From: Candidatus Raymondbacteria bacterium RIFOXYA2_FULL_49_16
GTDB lineage: Bacteria > Fibrobacterota > OXYB2-FULL-49-7 > XYB2-FULL-49-35
Direction of reading: 5' to 3'
Length of the DNA stretch: 53,353 bases
NCBI GenBank assembly: GCA_001789205.1
Contig: MFYT01000094.1
Location: 1 to 53,353, forward strand
Within the stretch, counting starts at the first letter, position 1; each line of letters begins with the position of its first letter. The position numbers were made by a program, and so were the translations under genes. The notes beneath the pieces were generated by a model, which saw only the letters and a list, made by a program, of their open reading frames with translations, was not told the origin of the DNA and made no database searches. Below, in pieces: positions 1 to 8,191 of the stretch.

Positions 1-1
1 T

Positions 2-2002
2 GTCCTGCCAGTTGAAATATTGGGTAGTGCGTACGAGCAGTTTCTGGGTAAGGTCATCCGTTTAACGGCAGGTCATAACGCGAAAGTTGAGGAAAAACCA
101 GAGGTCAGGAAAGCAGGGGGTGTTTATTATACGCCTCAGTACATAGTCGAATACATTGTAAAGAATACGGTTGGTAAGCTGGTCGAGGGTAAGACCCCTG
201 ATGAGGTCGAGAAGATAAAGATAGTCGATCCTGCCTGCGGTAGCGGTTCATTCTTGCTGGGTGCGTATCAGTTCCTGCTGGATTGGCATATTCTGTATTA
301 CAGCGGAGCCAGTAAGAAGGCAAAGGCTGGTTGTATTACGCCTGAAGGCGGATTAACTACTGCTCTGAAGAAGAAGATCCTGCTGAATAACATCTATGGG
401 GTGGATCTTGATGCTCAGGCTGTGGAAGTGACCAAGTTGAGTCTCCTACTGAAGTGTATGGAGGGGGAAACCCAGGCTTCAATTCAGAATCAGCTCAGTA
501 TGTTTCATGAGAGGGTGCTGCCTACTCTTGAGGCCAATATTAAGTGTGGGAATTCCCTGGTAGGAACAGATTTTGATAACAGTTTGTTCAAGCTAGATGA
601 TGAAGCGGAAAGTAAGATTAGGCCCTTTGATTGGAAGGTGGCTTTTCCTGAAGTTTTTAAACAAAATGGGTTTGATGCAGTGATTGGAAACCCACCATAT
701 GTTAGGCAAGAATTGTTAGGCAATTCAAAAGAGTATTTTCAAAAAGTTTATAAAGTCTATAATGGAACAGCGGATTTATACAGCTATTTCATTGAACGAG
801 GTATGACGTTGTTAAACCCTGGCGGAATATTCGGGATAATTGTCGCGAACAAATGGATGCGAGCAAATTATGGTGAGCCGCTGAGGAAATGGCTAATAGA
901 AAAGGATATTATTGAAATTGTCGATTTTGGGGATTTGCCTGTGTTTGAAAATGCGACGACATATCCCTGCATTTTAATAGCAGATAAAAATTGTAAGCAT
1001 AAGACCCCGAACCTGAATGTAACTGCGGTGAAGACTTTAGATTTTAATGATCTTGGGGATTATGTTAAAGCAAATAGACTGCTTATTAAGCAGGATAGCC
1101 TTAATGACTCTGGTTGGAATTTGGTACCGCAGACAGAACAAAACCTACTGAAAAAACTTCAAAAAGTGGGAATTCCGTTGGGTGAGTATGTAAAAAAGAA
1201 AATCTATTACGGGATAAAGACTGGGCTAAATGAAGCGTTTGTCATCGATTCGGCAACAAAGGATAAACTGATTAAAGAGGATAAAAAGAGTTCAGAAGTG
1301 ATAAAACCGTTTTTGTTTGGCCGAGATATTAAACGTTATGAAAGCCCAAAATCCTCCAAGTATATCATTTACCTTCAAAAGGGATTTACCAAAAACATTA
1401 CGGCTAATTTCAAAGAAGCCTTTAATGGAATCAAACACAGATACCCTGCTATTATGAAATATTTAATACAATTTGAGCAAGGAGCTAAAGCGAGATACGA
1501 TCAAGGTGACTACTGGTGGGAGATTCGGTCTTGCGATTATTACACCGAATTTGAACAGCCTAAGATTGCTTATGCTGAAATTGGCACACAGGGCCAGTTT
1601 ATTATTGACCGAAATAAAGCGTTTTTCGATACCACGGCTTATATTCTTGCATCAGATAGTAGCTTTTTATTGGGCCTTCTAAATTCTCGCCTGACGACAT
1701 TCTTTTTTAAATCGATAAGTTCTACCATACGTGGTGGTTTCTTAAGATGGAAGTTTCAGTACGTTCAAAATATTCCTGTTATACAATACAAAAAAGATGA
1801 AAAGTCTCACCTGGAAATATGCAGTCATGTAGACTCCCTGATAGACCTTAAAAATAAATTAACATCAGCCAAGCTCCCCGCCGAACAAGAACAGCTTAAA
1901 AATCGCATCATCTCCACGGATAGGAAGATCGATAAGCTTGTTTATGAATTGTATGGGCTGACAGAGGATGAAATAAAGATTGTTGAAGAAAGCTCTAAAT
2001 AA
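2..2002 (+). CDS. Eco57I-like type IIG restriction-modification enzyme (5' partial)
   Basis: This is the C-terminal two thirds of an adenine-N6 DNA methyltransferase/restriction enzyme of the Eco57I class. The reading frame is open to the window edge. The in-frame TTG at 20 is internal, because the residues before it (PVEILGSAYEQFLG) are typical of the family interior, so the N-terminal nuclease part lies outside. Seen: a GGVYYTP motif, SAM-binding motif I DPACGSGSF near residue 77, the catalytic NPPY motif in VIGNPPYVRQE, and a C-terminal region resembling a TaqI-type target-recognition domain. By family, it methylates adenine in an asymmetric site and may cut nearby. The next gene starts 15 bp downstream and is probably co-transcribed. 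Confidence 0.9.
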   Translation, partial: VLPVEILGSAYEQFLGKVIRLTAGHNAKVEEKPEVRKAGGVYYTPQYIVEYIVKNTVGKLVEGKTPDEVEKIKIVDPACGSGSFLLGAYQFLLDWHILYYSGASKKAKAGCITPEGGLTTALKKKILLNNIYGVDLDAQAVEVTKLSLLLKCMEGETQASIQNQLSMFHERVLPTLEANIKCGNSLVGTDFDNSLFKLDDEAESKIRPFDWKVAFPEVFKQNGFDAVIGNPPYVRQELLGNSKEYFQKVYKVYNGTADLYSYFIERGMTLLNPGGIFGIIVANKWMRANYGEPLRKWLIEKDIIEIVDFGDLPVFENATTYPCILIADKNCKHKTPNLNVTAVKTLDFNDLGDYVKANRLLIKQDSLNDSGWNLVPQTEQNLLKKLQKVGIPLGEYVKKKIYYGIKTGLNEAFVIDSATKDKLIKEDKKSSEVIKPFLFGRDIKRYESPKSSKYIIYLQKGFTKNITANFKEAFNGIKHRYPAIMKYLIQFEQGAKARYDQGDYWWEIRSCDYYTEFEQPKIAYAEIGTQGQFIIDRNKAFFDTTAYILASDSSFLLGLLNSRLTTFFFKSISSTIRGGFLRWKFQYVQNIPVIQYKKDEKSHLEICSHVDSLIDLKNKLTSAKLPAEQEQLKNRIISTDRKIDKLVYELYGLTEDEIKIVEESSK

Positions 2003-2017
2003 GAAGGTAGGAATATT

Positions 2018-3019
2018 ATGGACGCATCAATTTATCTAAATGGGAAGCCATGCAGTCAGATTCTATTTAAAAAAGAAGATGAATTTGAAAGCATTATATA
2101 TCAGAACGCAAAATTATTGTTTGGTTCAAAAACGATTTTAATAAGTAAAAAACTTATAAAAACCTTAAGTCTCGGCAACACGATCCCCGATGGATTCCTG
2201 TTCAACCTTAGTGATGCAAACAATCCTCAGTTTTATTTGATTGAGATAGAATTGTCTCATCATAGATTCTACGATCATATATTTCCACAGCTAACTAAGT
2301 TTATCGCCTTTTTTAAAAGCTCTGAAAGTCGAAAGAGTCTAATTGATAAACTGTTCGAAATTGTAACGCAAACTCCAGACCTAAATAATGAATTCAAGCG
2401 ACTGCTTGGAGGGCGTGAGATATTTAAAACAATTACTGATGGTGTTGAGAATAGTCAGAACGTATTGTTGATACTTGATGAGATAAAACAAGAGATTGAT
2501 GAAACGAAGAAAGCGTATGCGGAATGGGCTAAACTCGTTCGGATTGAAATTGCCAGTTTCTATAAATGTGGTAAAGATAATATTTGTCTGTTAACGCCTC
2601 CTTTTGAACGGGTTGATTTAGAATCCGTTGGAGACAATAATGATATAGTATATGATGAACACTATCATTTCGAATCATCAAACGAGGAAATTAAAGAAGC
2701 CTATTCGATTATAAAAGACAAAATGATCAAGTTTGCCAAAGACATTCGAATTAATCCACAACACTATTATATTTCTTTAGCTCATTCAAAGAATTTTGTG
2801 TATATAAAACCGAAGATGTCAAAAATGCAAATCATAGTTACTTTGCCTTATAATTATGGAAAAAAAACAATAAAATACCATAAAATATCAAGGCTAAGTG
2901 ATAGCATCCAAGACTTTTATAATACGAAATGTTTTAGACTTACCGTAGAAGACACAAAGAACATTGATGAGGTTGTAGATCTTCTTAAAACCAATTATAA
3001 GAAAACAATCCAAGAGTGA
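2018..3019 (+). CDS. Putative restriction-associated nuclease, DUF5655-like C-terminus
   Basis: A 333-residue protein starting 15 bp after the methyltransferase, with AAGGTAGG before the ATG as a possible ribosome site. The N-terminal half contains IPDGFLF followed by FYLIEIELSHHRFYDHI. The Asp...Glu-x-Glu arrangement resembles a PD-(D/E)xK nuclease core, and the helix after it runs into a region containing FPQLTKFIAFF. The C-terminal ~120 residues, including VTLPYNYGKKTIKYHK, resemble the DUF5655 module often fused to predicted nucleases. By context it is likely the cleavage or accessory partner of the upstream enzyme. The nuclease call is an inference, since only the residue pattern and the neighbourhood support it. 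Confidence 0.6.
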   Translation: MDASIYLNGKPCSQILFKKEDEFESIIYQNAKLLFGSKTILISKKLIKTLSLGNTIPDGFLFNLSDANNPQFYLIEIELSHHRFYDHIFPQLTKFIAFFKSSESRKSLIDKLFEIVTQTPDLNNEFKRLLGGREIFKTITDGVENSQNVLLILDEIKQEIDETKKAYAEWAKLVRIEIASFYKCGKDNICLLTPPFERVDLESVGDNNDIVYDEHYHFESSNEEIKEAYSIIKDKMIKFAKDIRINPQHYYISLAHSKNFVYIKPKMSKMQIIVTLPYNYGKKTIKYHKISRLSDSIQDFYNTKCFRLTVEDTKNIDEVVDLLKTNYKKTIQE

Positions 3020-3174
3020 AGTGCTTCCATGTCTTAAGGCTTAAGGATGATAGCCTAACAGACCTGGAAATGTTGCCTGAGCCTGATGTAATAGCATGGG
3101 AGATTATTGAGAATTTAGAGGCTGGGTTGAAGGGGTTTAAGAAGATGATTAAGGGATTGAAAGGTTCTAAATAA
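3019..3174 (+). pseudogene. C-terminal remnant of a type I methyltransferase subunit HsdM
   Basis: Directly after the nuclease stop, a frame with no usable start encodes about 51 residues, including LRLKDDSLTDLEMLPEPD and VIAWEIIENLEAGLKGF, and ends in TAA at 3172. This matches the usual C-terminal tail of HsdM (W/RLKD-SL-D...LP-PD...EI-E-LEA-L). The remainder of HsdM is absent, and the fragment begins abruptly in the last codons of the preceding gene. It is best read as a scar from replacement or deletion of an older type I system at the same locus. Confidence 0.7.
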
Positions 3175-3192
3175 AACAACAATGGTTTCTCA

Positions 3193-4815
3193 TTGTCCAG
3201 CGTTATCGTCCAGGATCGAGATAAAACCATCTGCAATCCTGTACATAGCCATTTTACCATTACAGATGGTAAAATTTATCATCCGTATTTGAAACAGCAA
3301 ATGATTGCTACCATCGAAAACACGAACAATCAAGAATACAACGGCTTTGTTTTGTATTCTAAAAACAGAAAGCCTTTTGGCGTAATTTCTCCTAACGGCG
3401 ACAGGATTGCCACCTGCAACACCAAATACATACCCAGCAGATTAAAGCAAAGCCTAATGTTAATCGAAGACCATCGATTTTACAAACATGGTGCGGTTGA
3501 TATTGTTGGTATTTTAAGAGCTATATGTAATAATCTCAAAGCTGGGAAGATTGTGGAAGGTGGCAGCACAATAACACAGCAACTTTCCAGAAATATTCTT
3601 AGGGACAACAGAAGGAATATCATTAGAAAGTTACACGAAACTGCACTTTCCTTTAAACTTGAAAACAAATATTCCAAGGATCAAATCCTTGGGCTATATT
3701 TTAACAACGTATTTTGGGGGAATAATATTTATGGGGTGAGAGCGGCAAGCTTGGAATATTTTACCAAAGAACCCGAGAACCTTAGCACAACAGAACAACT
3801 TGTTCTTTTAACTTTATTAAGAGGCCCAAACTATTATCTGAAAAACGAGGATAGGTTGCTCCAAAGATATACTATGCTGAGCCGTAAATTATACAGACGA
3901 AGAGTCATCTCATCTGCCAAGATGTCAAAACTAAAAAGGGCGAACTTTTGCATAAATCATAACAACCTTGAAGTGTTTAGGGGCGGGTGTGTTCCATATA
4001 TTACAGAAAGCATCAACGATAAACAACACTCCATATATTCAACGCTGGATAAAGAGGTTCAGAAGGAAGCCACAAGATTCATCAATGAGGATCAATTTCC
4101 TACCAGCGTGATTTGCGTAACTAACAATAAAGTTATTGCAGTTGCAAGTTCAAACGGCACAGATTATCCCTTTACCTTCAAAGCAAATGTTGGGTCAACG
4201 TTAAAACCCTTTATTTATTGCTGTTTAAGAGAGAATGGTATCGGTTTCACCGATCTGCTTTCAACAGCAAATAATCATAAGTTGGATTGGAATGTTCGTG
4301 AAGTACAACCACTTAATAGGCCTTCCATTACGCTTAGGGAAGCTTTATTCCTTTCAAACAACAATGCATTTGTAAATGCTTCATTCCAAGTTGGTATTAA
4401 GAGAGTATTGTCGTTTTTGGCTAGAGTGACATGCAAGCCGTTAGACTCATTCGTTCCCGCAAGCATTCTTGGTGCTAGCATTGACGGAATTTCGTTATTT
4501 GAATTGGCAGTTACTTATTCAATTTATTTTTACCATTCAACAGAAAACCCGACCAAACAAGAATGTGCTACAATCCTGAAGGAAATCGCCCTAGCCAAAC
4601 TTGATATTAAATTAAATGGTCTTTTTCTTAAGACTGGCACAACGAATTATAACAAAGAGCGATATGCTGTTGTAGGCAATTCTAAAATGGTGTTTGCTTT
4701 CTTGCGGCAGGGTGACATTGTTGGTGAAGCCTCGAAAGACGGTGGATTTCTATCGAATATTACAAAGTTTATCCAAAGGCTTGCAAAGAAAAACACAAAC
4801 TATAGGTGGCTATAA
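3193..4815 (+). CDS. Class A penicillin-binding protein without visible membrane anchor
   Basis: A bifunctional peptidoglycan synthase fold with a GT51 glycosyltransferase domain followed by a transpeptidase domain. GT51 motifs: IEDHRFYKHGAVD (catalytic Glu of EDxxFxxHxG), GGSTITQQLSRN, RKLHETALSFKLE and ILGLYFNNVFWGNNIYG. Transpeptidase motifs: STLKP (SxxK), SNN (SxN) and LKTGTT (KTG), so both active sites look intact. At 540 residues it is short for the family, and the first ~75 residues have no hydrophobic signal-anchor. The listed start is a TTG with no clear Shine-Dalgarno; ATG at 3301 is an alternative. It is coupled to the following membrane protein (1 bp gap) and sits beside restriction genes rather than cell-wall genes. 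Anchoring by the neighbour is my inference. Confidence 0.85.
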   Translation: MSSVIVQDRDKTICNPVHSHFTITDGKIYHPYLKQQMIATIENTNNQEYNGFVLYSKNRKPFGVISPNGDRIATCNTKYIPSRLKQSLMLIEDHRFYKHGAVDIVGILRAICNNLKAGKIVEGGSTITQQLSRNILRDNRRNIIRKLHETALSFKLENKYSKDQILGLYFNNVFWGNNIYGVRAASLEYFTKEPENLSTTEQLVLLTLLRGPNYYLKNEDRLLQRYTMLSRKLYRRRVISSAKMSKLKRANFCINHNNLEVFRGGCVPYITESINDKQHSIYSTLDKEVQKEATRFINEDQFPTSVICVTNNKVIAVASSNGTDYPFTFKANVGSTLKPFIYCCLRENGIGFTDLLSTANNHKLDWNVREVQPLNRPSITLREALFLSNNNAFVNASFQVGIKRVLSFLARVTCKPLDSFVPASILGASIDGISLFELAVTYSIYFYHSTENPTKQECATILKEIALAKLDIKLNGLFLKTGTTNYNKERYAVVGNSKMVFAFLRQGDIVGEASKDGGFLSNITKFIQRLAKKNTNYRWL

Positions 4816-4816
4816 T

Positions 4817-5443
4817 ATGCTCAACAATATTGATTGGCATAACGATAAGATATTTAGTGTTCTTCTTGTAGCTCTTATAGCATTCGTCGCTTGGTTATCA
4901 AAAAGATTGATCGAGAAGCCGTTTGATGATTCGAGAAAAACGTACTTTAATTTTGCCGAAAAGCGAATTCGCATATTGTCGCTCATAAAAACTCGTTTGA
5001 TTTATATTTCATTGTTTCCTGTAAATCACAAGCTCAAAGAAGAGTTACAAAACACATTATTGTCCAATGGTGACCTCGGCTTATTAAATAGGGATATGCT
5101 AAACATGTTAATCGAACTCTCCGTAAACAAAGAGGTTAATGAAAAAAGGCTTTTGAATGGGATTTCCAATATTGATTCCGAACTTGCATTGCAGATTGGC
5201 AAAATAAAGGATGAATATTCTTTTTATGTTCGATATTCTGGAGTTTCTCCATACAAAAAGGTTTTAGGCTACATTATTATAACAACAAAATCAATATTAT
5301 CCCTAACCTTAATCTGCCTATTATCATTCCTGCTTATCAGGTTTATTCTTGGTCTGACAGGATTATGGATTGCAATATCAATCATAGTCATTCTAATATT
5401 GGTTTGGCTCACTGAAAAACATGTTTTGCATAAAATTAAGTGA
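4817..5443 (+). CDS. Small integral membrane protein coupled to the PBP
   Basis: A 208-residue protein whose ATG starts one base after the PBP stop codon, so translational coupling is likely. Hydrophobic segments: residues ~12-30 (IFSVLLVALIAFVAWLSKRL), then two close C-terminal helices around residues 160-200 (SLTLICLLSFLLIRF and WIAISIIVILILVWL). The middle ~120 residues are charged and helical (KEELQNTLLSNGDLGLLNRD, LALQIGKIKDEYSF) and probably form one soluble domain. I do not recognise a family. Its tight pairing with an anchorless PBP suggests it holds or regulates that enzyme at the membrane. It could equally be an effector or immunity partner, and the sequence does not decide. Confidence 0.75.
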   Translation: MLNNIDWHNDKIFSVLLVALIAFVAWLSKRLIEKPFDDSRKTYFNFAEKRIRILSLIKTRLIYISLFPVNHKLKEELQNTLLSNGDLGLLNRDMLNMLIELSVNKEVNEKRLLNGISNIDSELALQIGKIKDEYSFYVRYSGVSPYKKVLGYIIITTKSILSLTLICLLSFLLIRFILGLTGLWIAISIIVILILVWLTEKHVLHKIK

Positions 5444-5484
5444 TCAGCGACAATTAAAAACAACATAAAAAAGAAAGGTCCCTT

Positions 5485-5532
5485 ATGCCAAACCTGTCCC
5501 AGATTCTGAAGGCGGAGATTAGCAGCTTTTAA
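5485..5532 (+). pseudogene. Possible N-terminal fragment of an HTH regulator-like protein
   Basis: A Shine-Dalgarno-like AAAGAAAGG precedes an ATG that opens only 15 codons (MPNLSQILKAEISSF, then TAA). The peptide resembles the beginning of small XRE-type proteins found near restriction systems (MPN...LK-EI-RLARKE). The gene seems to be cut off at once, probably by deletion. It could be chance. Confidence 0.3.
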
Positions 5533-5564
5533 ACATAGAAGGGAGTCGGGATAAATAAACAAAT

Positions 5565-5939
5565 ATGAAACCTCCACACAAACTATGGGTTGAGCAGGTA
5601 GAAGCCGCCGAAGGAATACGCGTTGAATGGGGTCTGGATAAGGCCCTGGGTTATCTTATCGGCGAAAAGTTTCTGAAGCACCTGAAATATTCCGAAACCG
5701 AAGAAAAATTCAGAGGAGAAATTAAACCGTTTGTTCAGGCCATCAAGGATAAATATGAACCTTGGGAATTACGGCATTATTTTGATTCCGTAAAAAAAGT
5801 AGGTACGCTTGGGCACACTATGACGGATGAGGAATATGAAGGCATCATGGAATCAGACCTGTTCGATGATGGCGAAACGCCTACCAGTCAGGCCGAGGAT
5901 ATGCTCAGATTGAGTCAGGCCCGAGAGTTACTACTTTGA
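5565..5939 (+). CDS. Hypothetical protein, restriction-locus type
   Basis: A 124-residue acidic, soluble protein (LWVEQVEAAEGIRVEWGLDK, ALGYLIGEKFLKHLKYSE, ending DMLRLSQARELLL) with no signal peptide or membrane segment. The composition and the repeated Trp/Glu/Lys helices look like a genuine compact protein. I recall similar short proteins of unknown function beside restriction-modification genes but can name no domain. The ATG has only an A-rich upstream stretch and no strong ribosome site. It lies 121 bp after the membrane protein and may be transcribed separately. Confidence 0.6.
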   Translation: MKPPHKLWVEQVEAAEGIRVEWGLDKALGYLIGEKFLKHLKYSETEEKFRGEIKPFVQAIKDKYEPWELRHYFDSVKKVGTLGHTMTDEEYEGIMESDLFDDGETPTSQAEDMLRLSQARELLL

Positions 5940-6104
5940 TCAATCATTTCTCAGCTGATACTTTCTCCGTTGATCAACGACAATTATTTCTGCGGGGTCT
6001 ATCAGCATCAAAAACCTTTCTATTTCCGCCAGGATCTTGCCCGAGTACGTTTTTTTTAGTTTAATGACGTTGGCTTCATAAAGAATTTCTGGAATTCCGA
6101 ATCC
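5940..6104 (-). pseudogene. Start-less open stretch, possible gene remnant
   Basis: The minus strand is open for 54 codons between TAA at 6105-6107 and the TGA at 5940. It encodes a protein-like sequence (IPEILYEANVIKLKKTYSGK, LIDPAEIIVVDQRRKYQL) with no ATG, GTG or TTG near its beginning. The residue pattern looks coding, but no family is recognised. It may be a decayed C-terminus left between the plus-strand gene and the regulator on its other side. Confidence 0.3.
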
Positions 6105-6120
6105 TTAACCTAAACGTTCT

Positions 6121-6495
6121 TTAAGGGTTTTTCGTATTAAGCCAACTTTTCTTATCGGAGATATAGCCGAATTTTTCCAAAGCAACACCAAGCTCGGACA
6201 CTGTTATTTTGCCGAAGTGTTTCAGTGAACGCAATTTGCCGCTACCGAATTCCGCCATTTTTTCTGGTTTACCAAGAATTTCAACCCCAAAAGCGTGGAC
6301 CAGTGCGTTACGAAGCCTTACCGAAAGGTATTTCCTGAATGGATATTTTGAGCACTCATTTAGATTTTCCATATGTTCAGCGTATAGACCACTGACTCTA
6401 TACGGACAATTACCGAAAATCTCGGCTATTTCGATAAATGTTTTGCCCTGGTTTCGTAAGGAAACTATCCGTTTTCGCTTTGCAAGATTTTTCAC
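6121..6495 (-). CDS. HTH protein with RNA polymerase alpha-CTD-like domain
   Basis: A 124-residue protein with two modules. Residues ~1-45 (RIVSLRNQGKTFIEIAEIFG) form a helix-turn-helix of the recombinase/sigma-like type. Residues ~55-115 (LSVRLRNALVHAFGVEIL, then KLRSLKHFGKITVSELGVAL) match the RNA polymerase alpha-subunit C-terminal domain pattern: LS-R--N-L---GI-TLG followed by a helix-hairpin-helix. A small protein combining both could bind DNA and mimic alpha-CTD contacts, which is an inference from similarity. Its ATG overlaps the stop of the upstream gene by 4 bp (ATGA), so the two form a coupled pair. Confidence 0.65.
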   Translation of the reverse strand: MKNLAKRKRIVSLRNQGKTFIEIAEIFGNCPYRVSGLYAEHMENLNECSKYPFRKYLSVRLRNALVHAFGVEILGKPEKMAEFGSGKLRSLKHFGKITVSELGVALEKFGYISDKKSWLNTKNP

Positions 6496-6869
6496 AATGG
6501 ATAATCAGGCTTATAAATAAGGTTTTCCGTCCTGATTTTTATCCTTCCACCCTTCTTTAACGCAAATCCGTCGGGTAGTTCTGTTTGAATTTCCCCTATA
6601 AAGGTATCGCCTTCCTGCATTATGAGCCTGACATCGAGATATCCGCTCTGGTATGAACATTCTCCGCCTATCGGCTTGGAGATTGCAAAAAATGCCCGTG
6701 CTGAATAAACTTCCCCAAGAACAGGGTCAATGTTCTGGTCTTTCTGTTTCAATTCCGTTATCAGCAGGTGTAATTCTTTGGGATAAAAGCCTATGAGTGA
6801 TGTTTTGCTCTTATCGAAAAGATGGTACCCCTGCTTAATTAAATCCTCCTGAAAGGTCACATTAATCAT
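6492..6869 (-). CDS. Hypothetical protein, first gene of regulator pair
   Basis: A 125-residue protein from ATG at 6869, preceded by CAGGAG with 11 bp spacing. The frame extends to 6905, but those codons lack a better start. Sequence features: GYHLFDKSKTSLIGFYPKEL, a central ARAFFAISKPIGGE, and a C-terminal beta-rich part (GDTFIGEIQTELPDGFALKK). It has no signal peptide, and I recognise no family. The 4-bp overlap with the HTH/alpha-CTD-like gene suggests stoichiometric production and perhaps a complex. Confidence 0.65.
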   Translation of the reverse strand: MINVTFQEDLIKQGYHLFDKSKTSLIGFYPKELHLLITELKQKDQNIDPVLGEVYSARAFFAISKPIGGECSYQSGYLDVRLIMQEGDTFIGEIQTELPDGFALKKGGRIKIRTENLIYKPDYPL

Positions 6870-7098
6870 TGGAACAAAATACTCCTGTCGGGAACAGGAA
6901 CGCAATCCAGGTAATTATCAGGATGGGTGATCAGATCGGACAAGATTTGGACAGAAAATAAAATCTCCCTGTATTTCTACAAGGGGATATTTACCGCGAA
7001 AATTACTTCAGCAACAATACCTTCCGTTGCAGTACCTTCCCTGCCCCAGATATCCGAACGCAGCAAAGACCAGCGATGCCTGGAATTCAAATCTATTC

Positions 7099-7128
7099 TT
7101 GACAATACATGCATCATTAATTTATCAT
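7099..7128 (+). promoter_or_regulatory. Sigma-70-type promoter for the small HTH gene
   Basis: TTGACA at 7099-7104 and TATCAT at 7123-7128 with an 18-bp spacer give a near-consensus -35/-10 pair, 46 bp before the ATG at 7174. The rest of the 6870-7173 intergenic space is AT-rich, and I see no gene in it. Confidence 0.6.
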
Positions 7129-7173
7129 TCAATCAATATCTATTAACCAAAATCAACCCATGGAGGCTACGCT

Positions 7174-7452
7174 ATGGCAAGAGTCACCAAAGACCAACTG
7201 ATTCAACTTCAGAAAACACTTAAAACAGACGCAGCAATCGGGAAGAAATTCGGAATTACCCGACAGGCGATACATCAACTCCGCGTAAAGTACGGGATCG
7301 ACTACAACCGTAAAAAGAACAAGGAACGCGATGAACAGGTTTCTGCTATGTTCAAATCTGGGAAAACAGGCTTCGCCATCTCAAAGAAGATAGATTTGTC
7401 GGTATCACAGATATATCGGATAATTAGAAAGATGAGCAAGAAACGTAAATAG
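7174..7452 (+). CDS. Small tandem helix-turn-helix DNA-binding protein
   Basis: A 92-residue, lysine-rich protein with GGAGG nine bases before the ATG. Two HTH-like segments are visible: residues ~15-40 (TDAAIGKKFGITRQAIHQLR) and ~60-85 (TGFAISKKIDLSVSQIYRII). Both resemble resolvase/HTH_23-type recognition helices. It stands alone behind its own promoter and converges on the lipoprotein genes. By its content it is a DNA-binding regulator. The target is unknown, and autoregulation is plausible but not shown. Confidence 0.75.
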   Translation: MARVTKDQLIQLQKTLKTDAAIGKKFGITRQAIHQLRVKYGIDYNRKKNKERDEQVSAMFKSGKTGFAISKKIDLSVSQIYRIIRKMSKKRK

Positions 7453-7510
7453 CTAATTCGATATTATGGAAAAAGAGCCAAAATGATATAGCTGAAAATA
7501 TATGGCTGAA

Positions 7511-8191
7511 TTATCTTACCATTCCGACACCTAAAGCAAAGCTGGGTGCTCGTAATCTATCAGTTTCAGAAAATAATATCGCCCAACCACCAACAAGACT
7601 CAAATAAAAATATTCTTTAATATCAATTTTTAAACCAAGGTTAAAATCATGACAAAAGGTCATGGTCGGCCTTTTAACTCTATCCCTATATTCTATAACT
7701 CTGGCATCAATAGGGATATTTAGGCTGAATGAATAGTTAATGAATGGTTTTATATATTTAAAATCGAGACCAGCAACATAGCCAAGATGAGGTGAGAGAA
7801 CATGTCCATAATTTGAGTACGCATAACCACCACCCAAATTGAACGCAACGTTATTTTTTATAGCCTCAAAGGACTTTTTTAAGTTCAAATCTAAGGCGAA
7901 ATATATTGGACGTATATTAATGCTGTCAGCTCCTTCAAAATGGGTGTAGCTTATATTTGCAGAACCTTCTTTTAGATTATCAAAACCATGAGAATATAAA
8001 CCTGATAAATAAATAAGGTTTTGACCGAGCGTTACCGCAGCTGCTCCAGATTCATAATAAAATCTATTCTCACCTTTTTCCAAAACATCAAAACTATCAC
8101 CTTTAATAAATCTAGTTGGGGGTGTTGCAACTTTGAATGAGCAGTTACTTAAAAACAAACAAATAAAAAGTAGTTTTAAATGATTTATCAT
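7511..8191 (-). CDS. Predicted lipoprotein, beta-barrel-like
   Basis: A 226-residue protein starting with a short hydrophobic leader and lipobox (LFICLFLSNC), so Cys17 is the probable lipidated residue. The mature part alternates aromatic and polar residues (LGGGYAYSNYGHVLSPHLGY, YFYLSLVGGW) and ends in GMVR, a pattern of outer-membrane barrel-like or porin-fold proteins. The start ATG overlaps the stop of the upstream lipoprotein gene by 4 bp. No catalytic motif is seen. It may be an outer-membrane component made together with its neighbour. Confidence 0.65.
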   Translation of the reverse strand: MINHLKLLFICLFLSNCSFKVATPPTRFIKGDSFDVLEKGENRFYYESGAAAVTLGQNLIYLSGLYSHGFDNLKEGSANISYTHFEGADSINIRPIYFALDLNLKKSFEAIKNNVAFNLGGGYAYSNYGHVLSPHLGYVAGLDFKYIKPFINYSFSLNIPIDARVIEYRDRVKRPTMTFCHDFNLGLKIDIKEYFYLSLVGGWAILFSETDRLRAPSFALGVGMVR

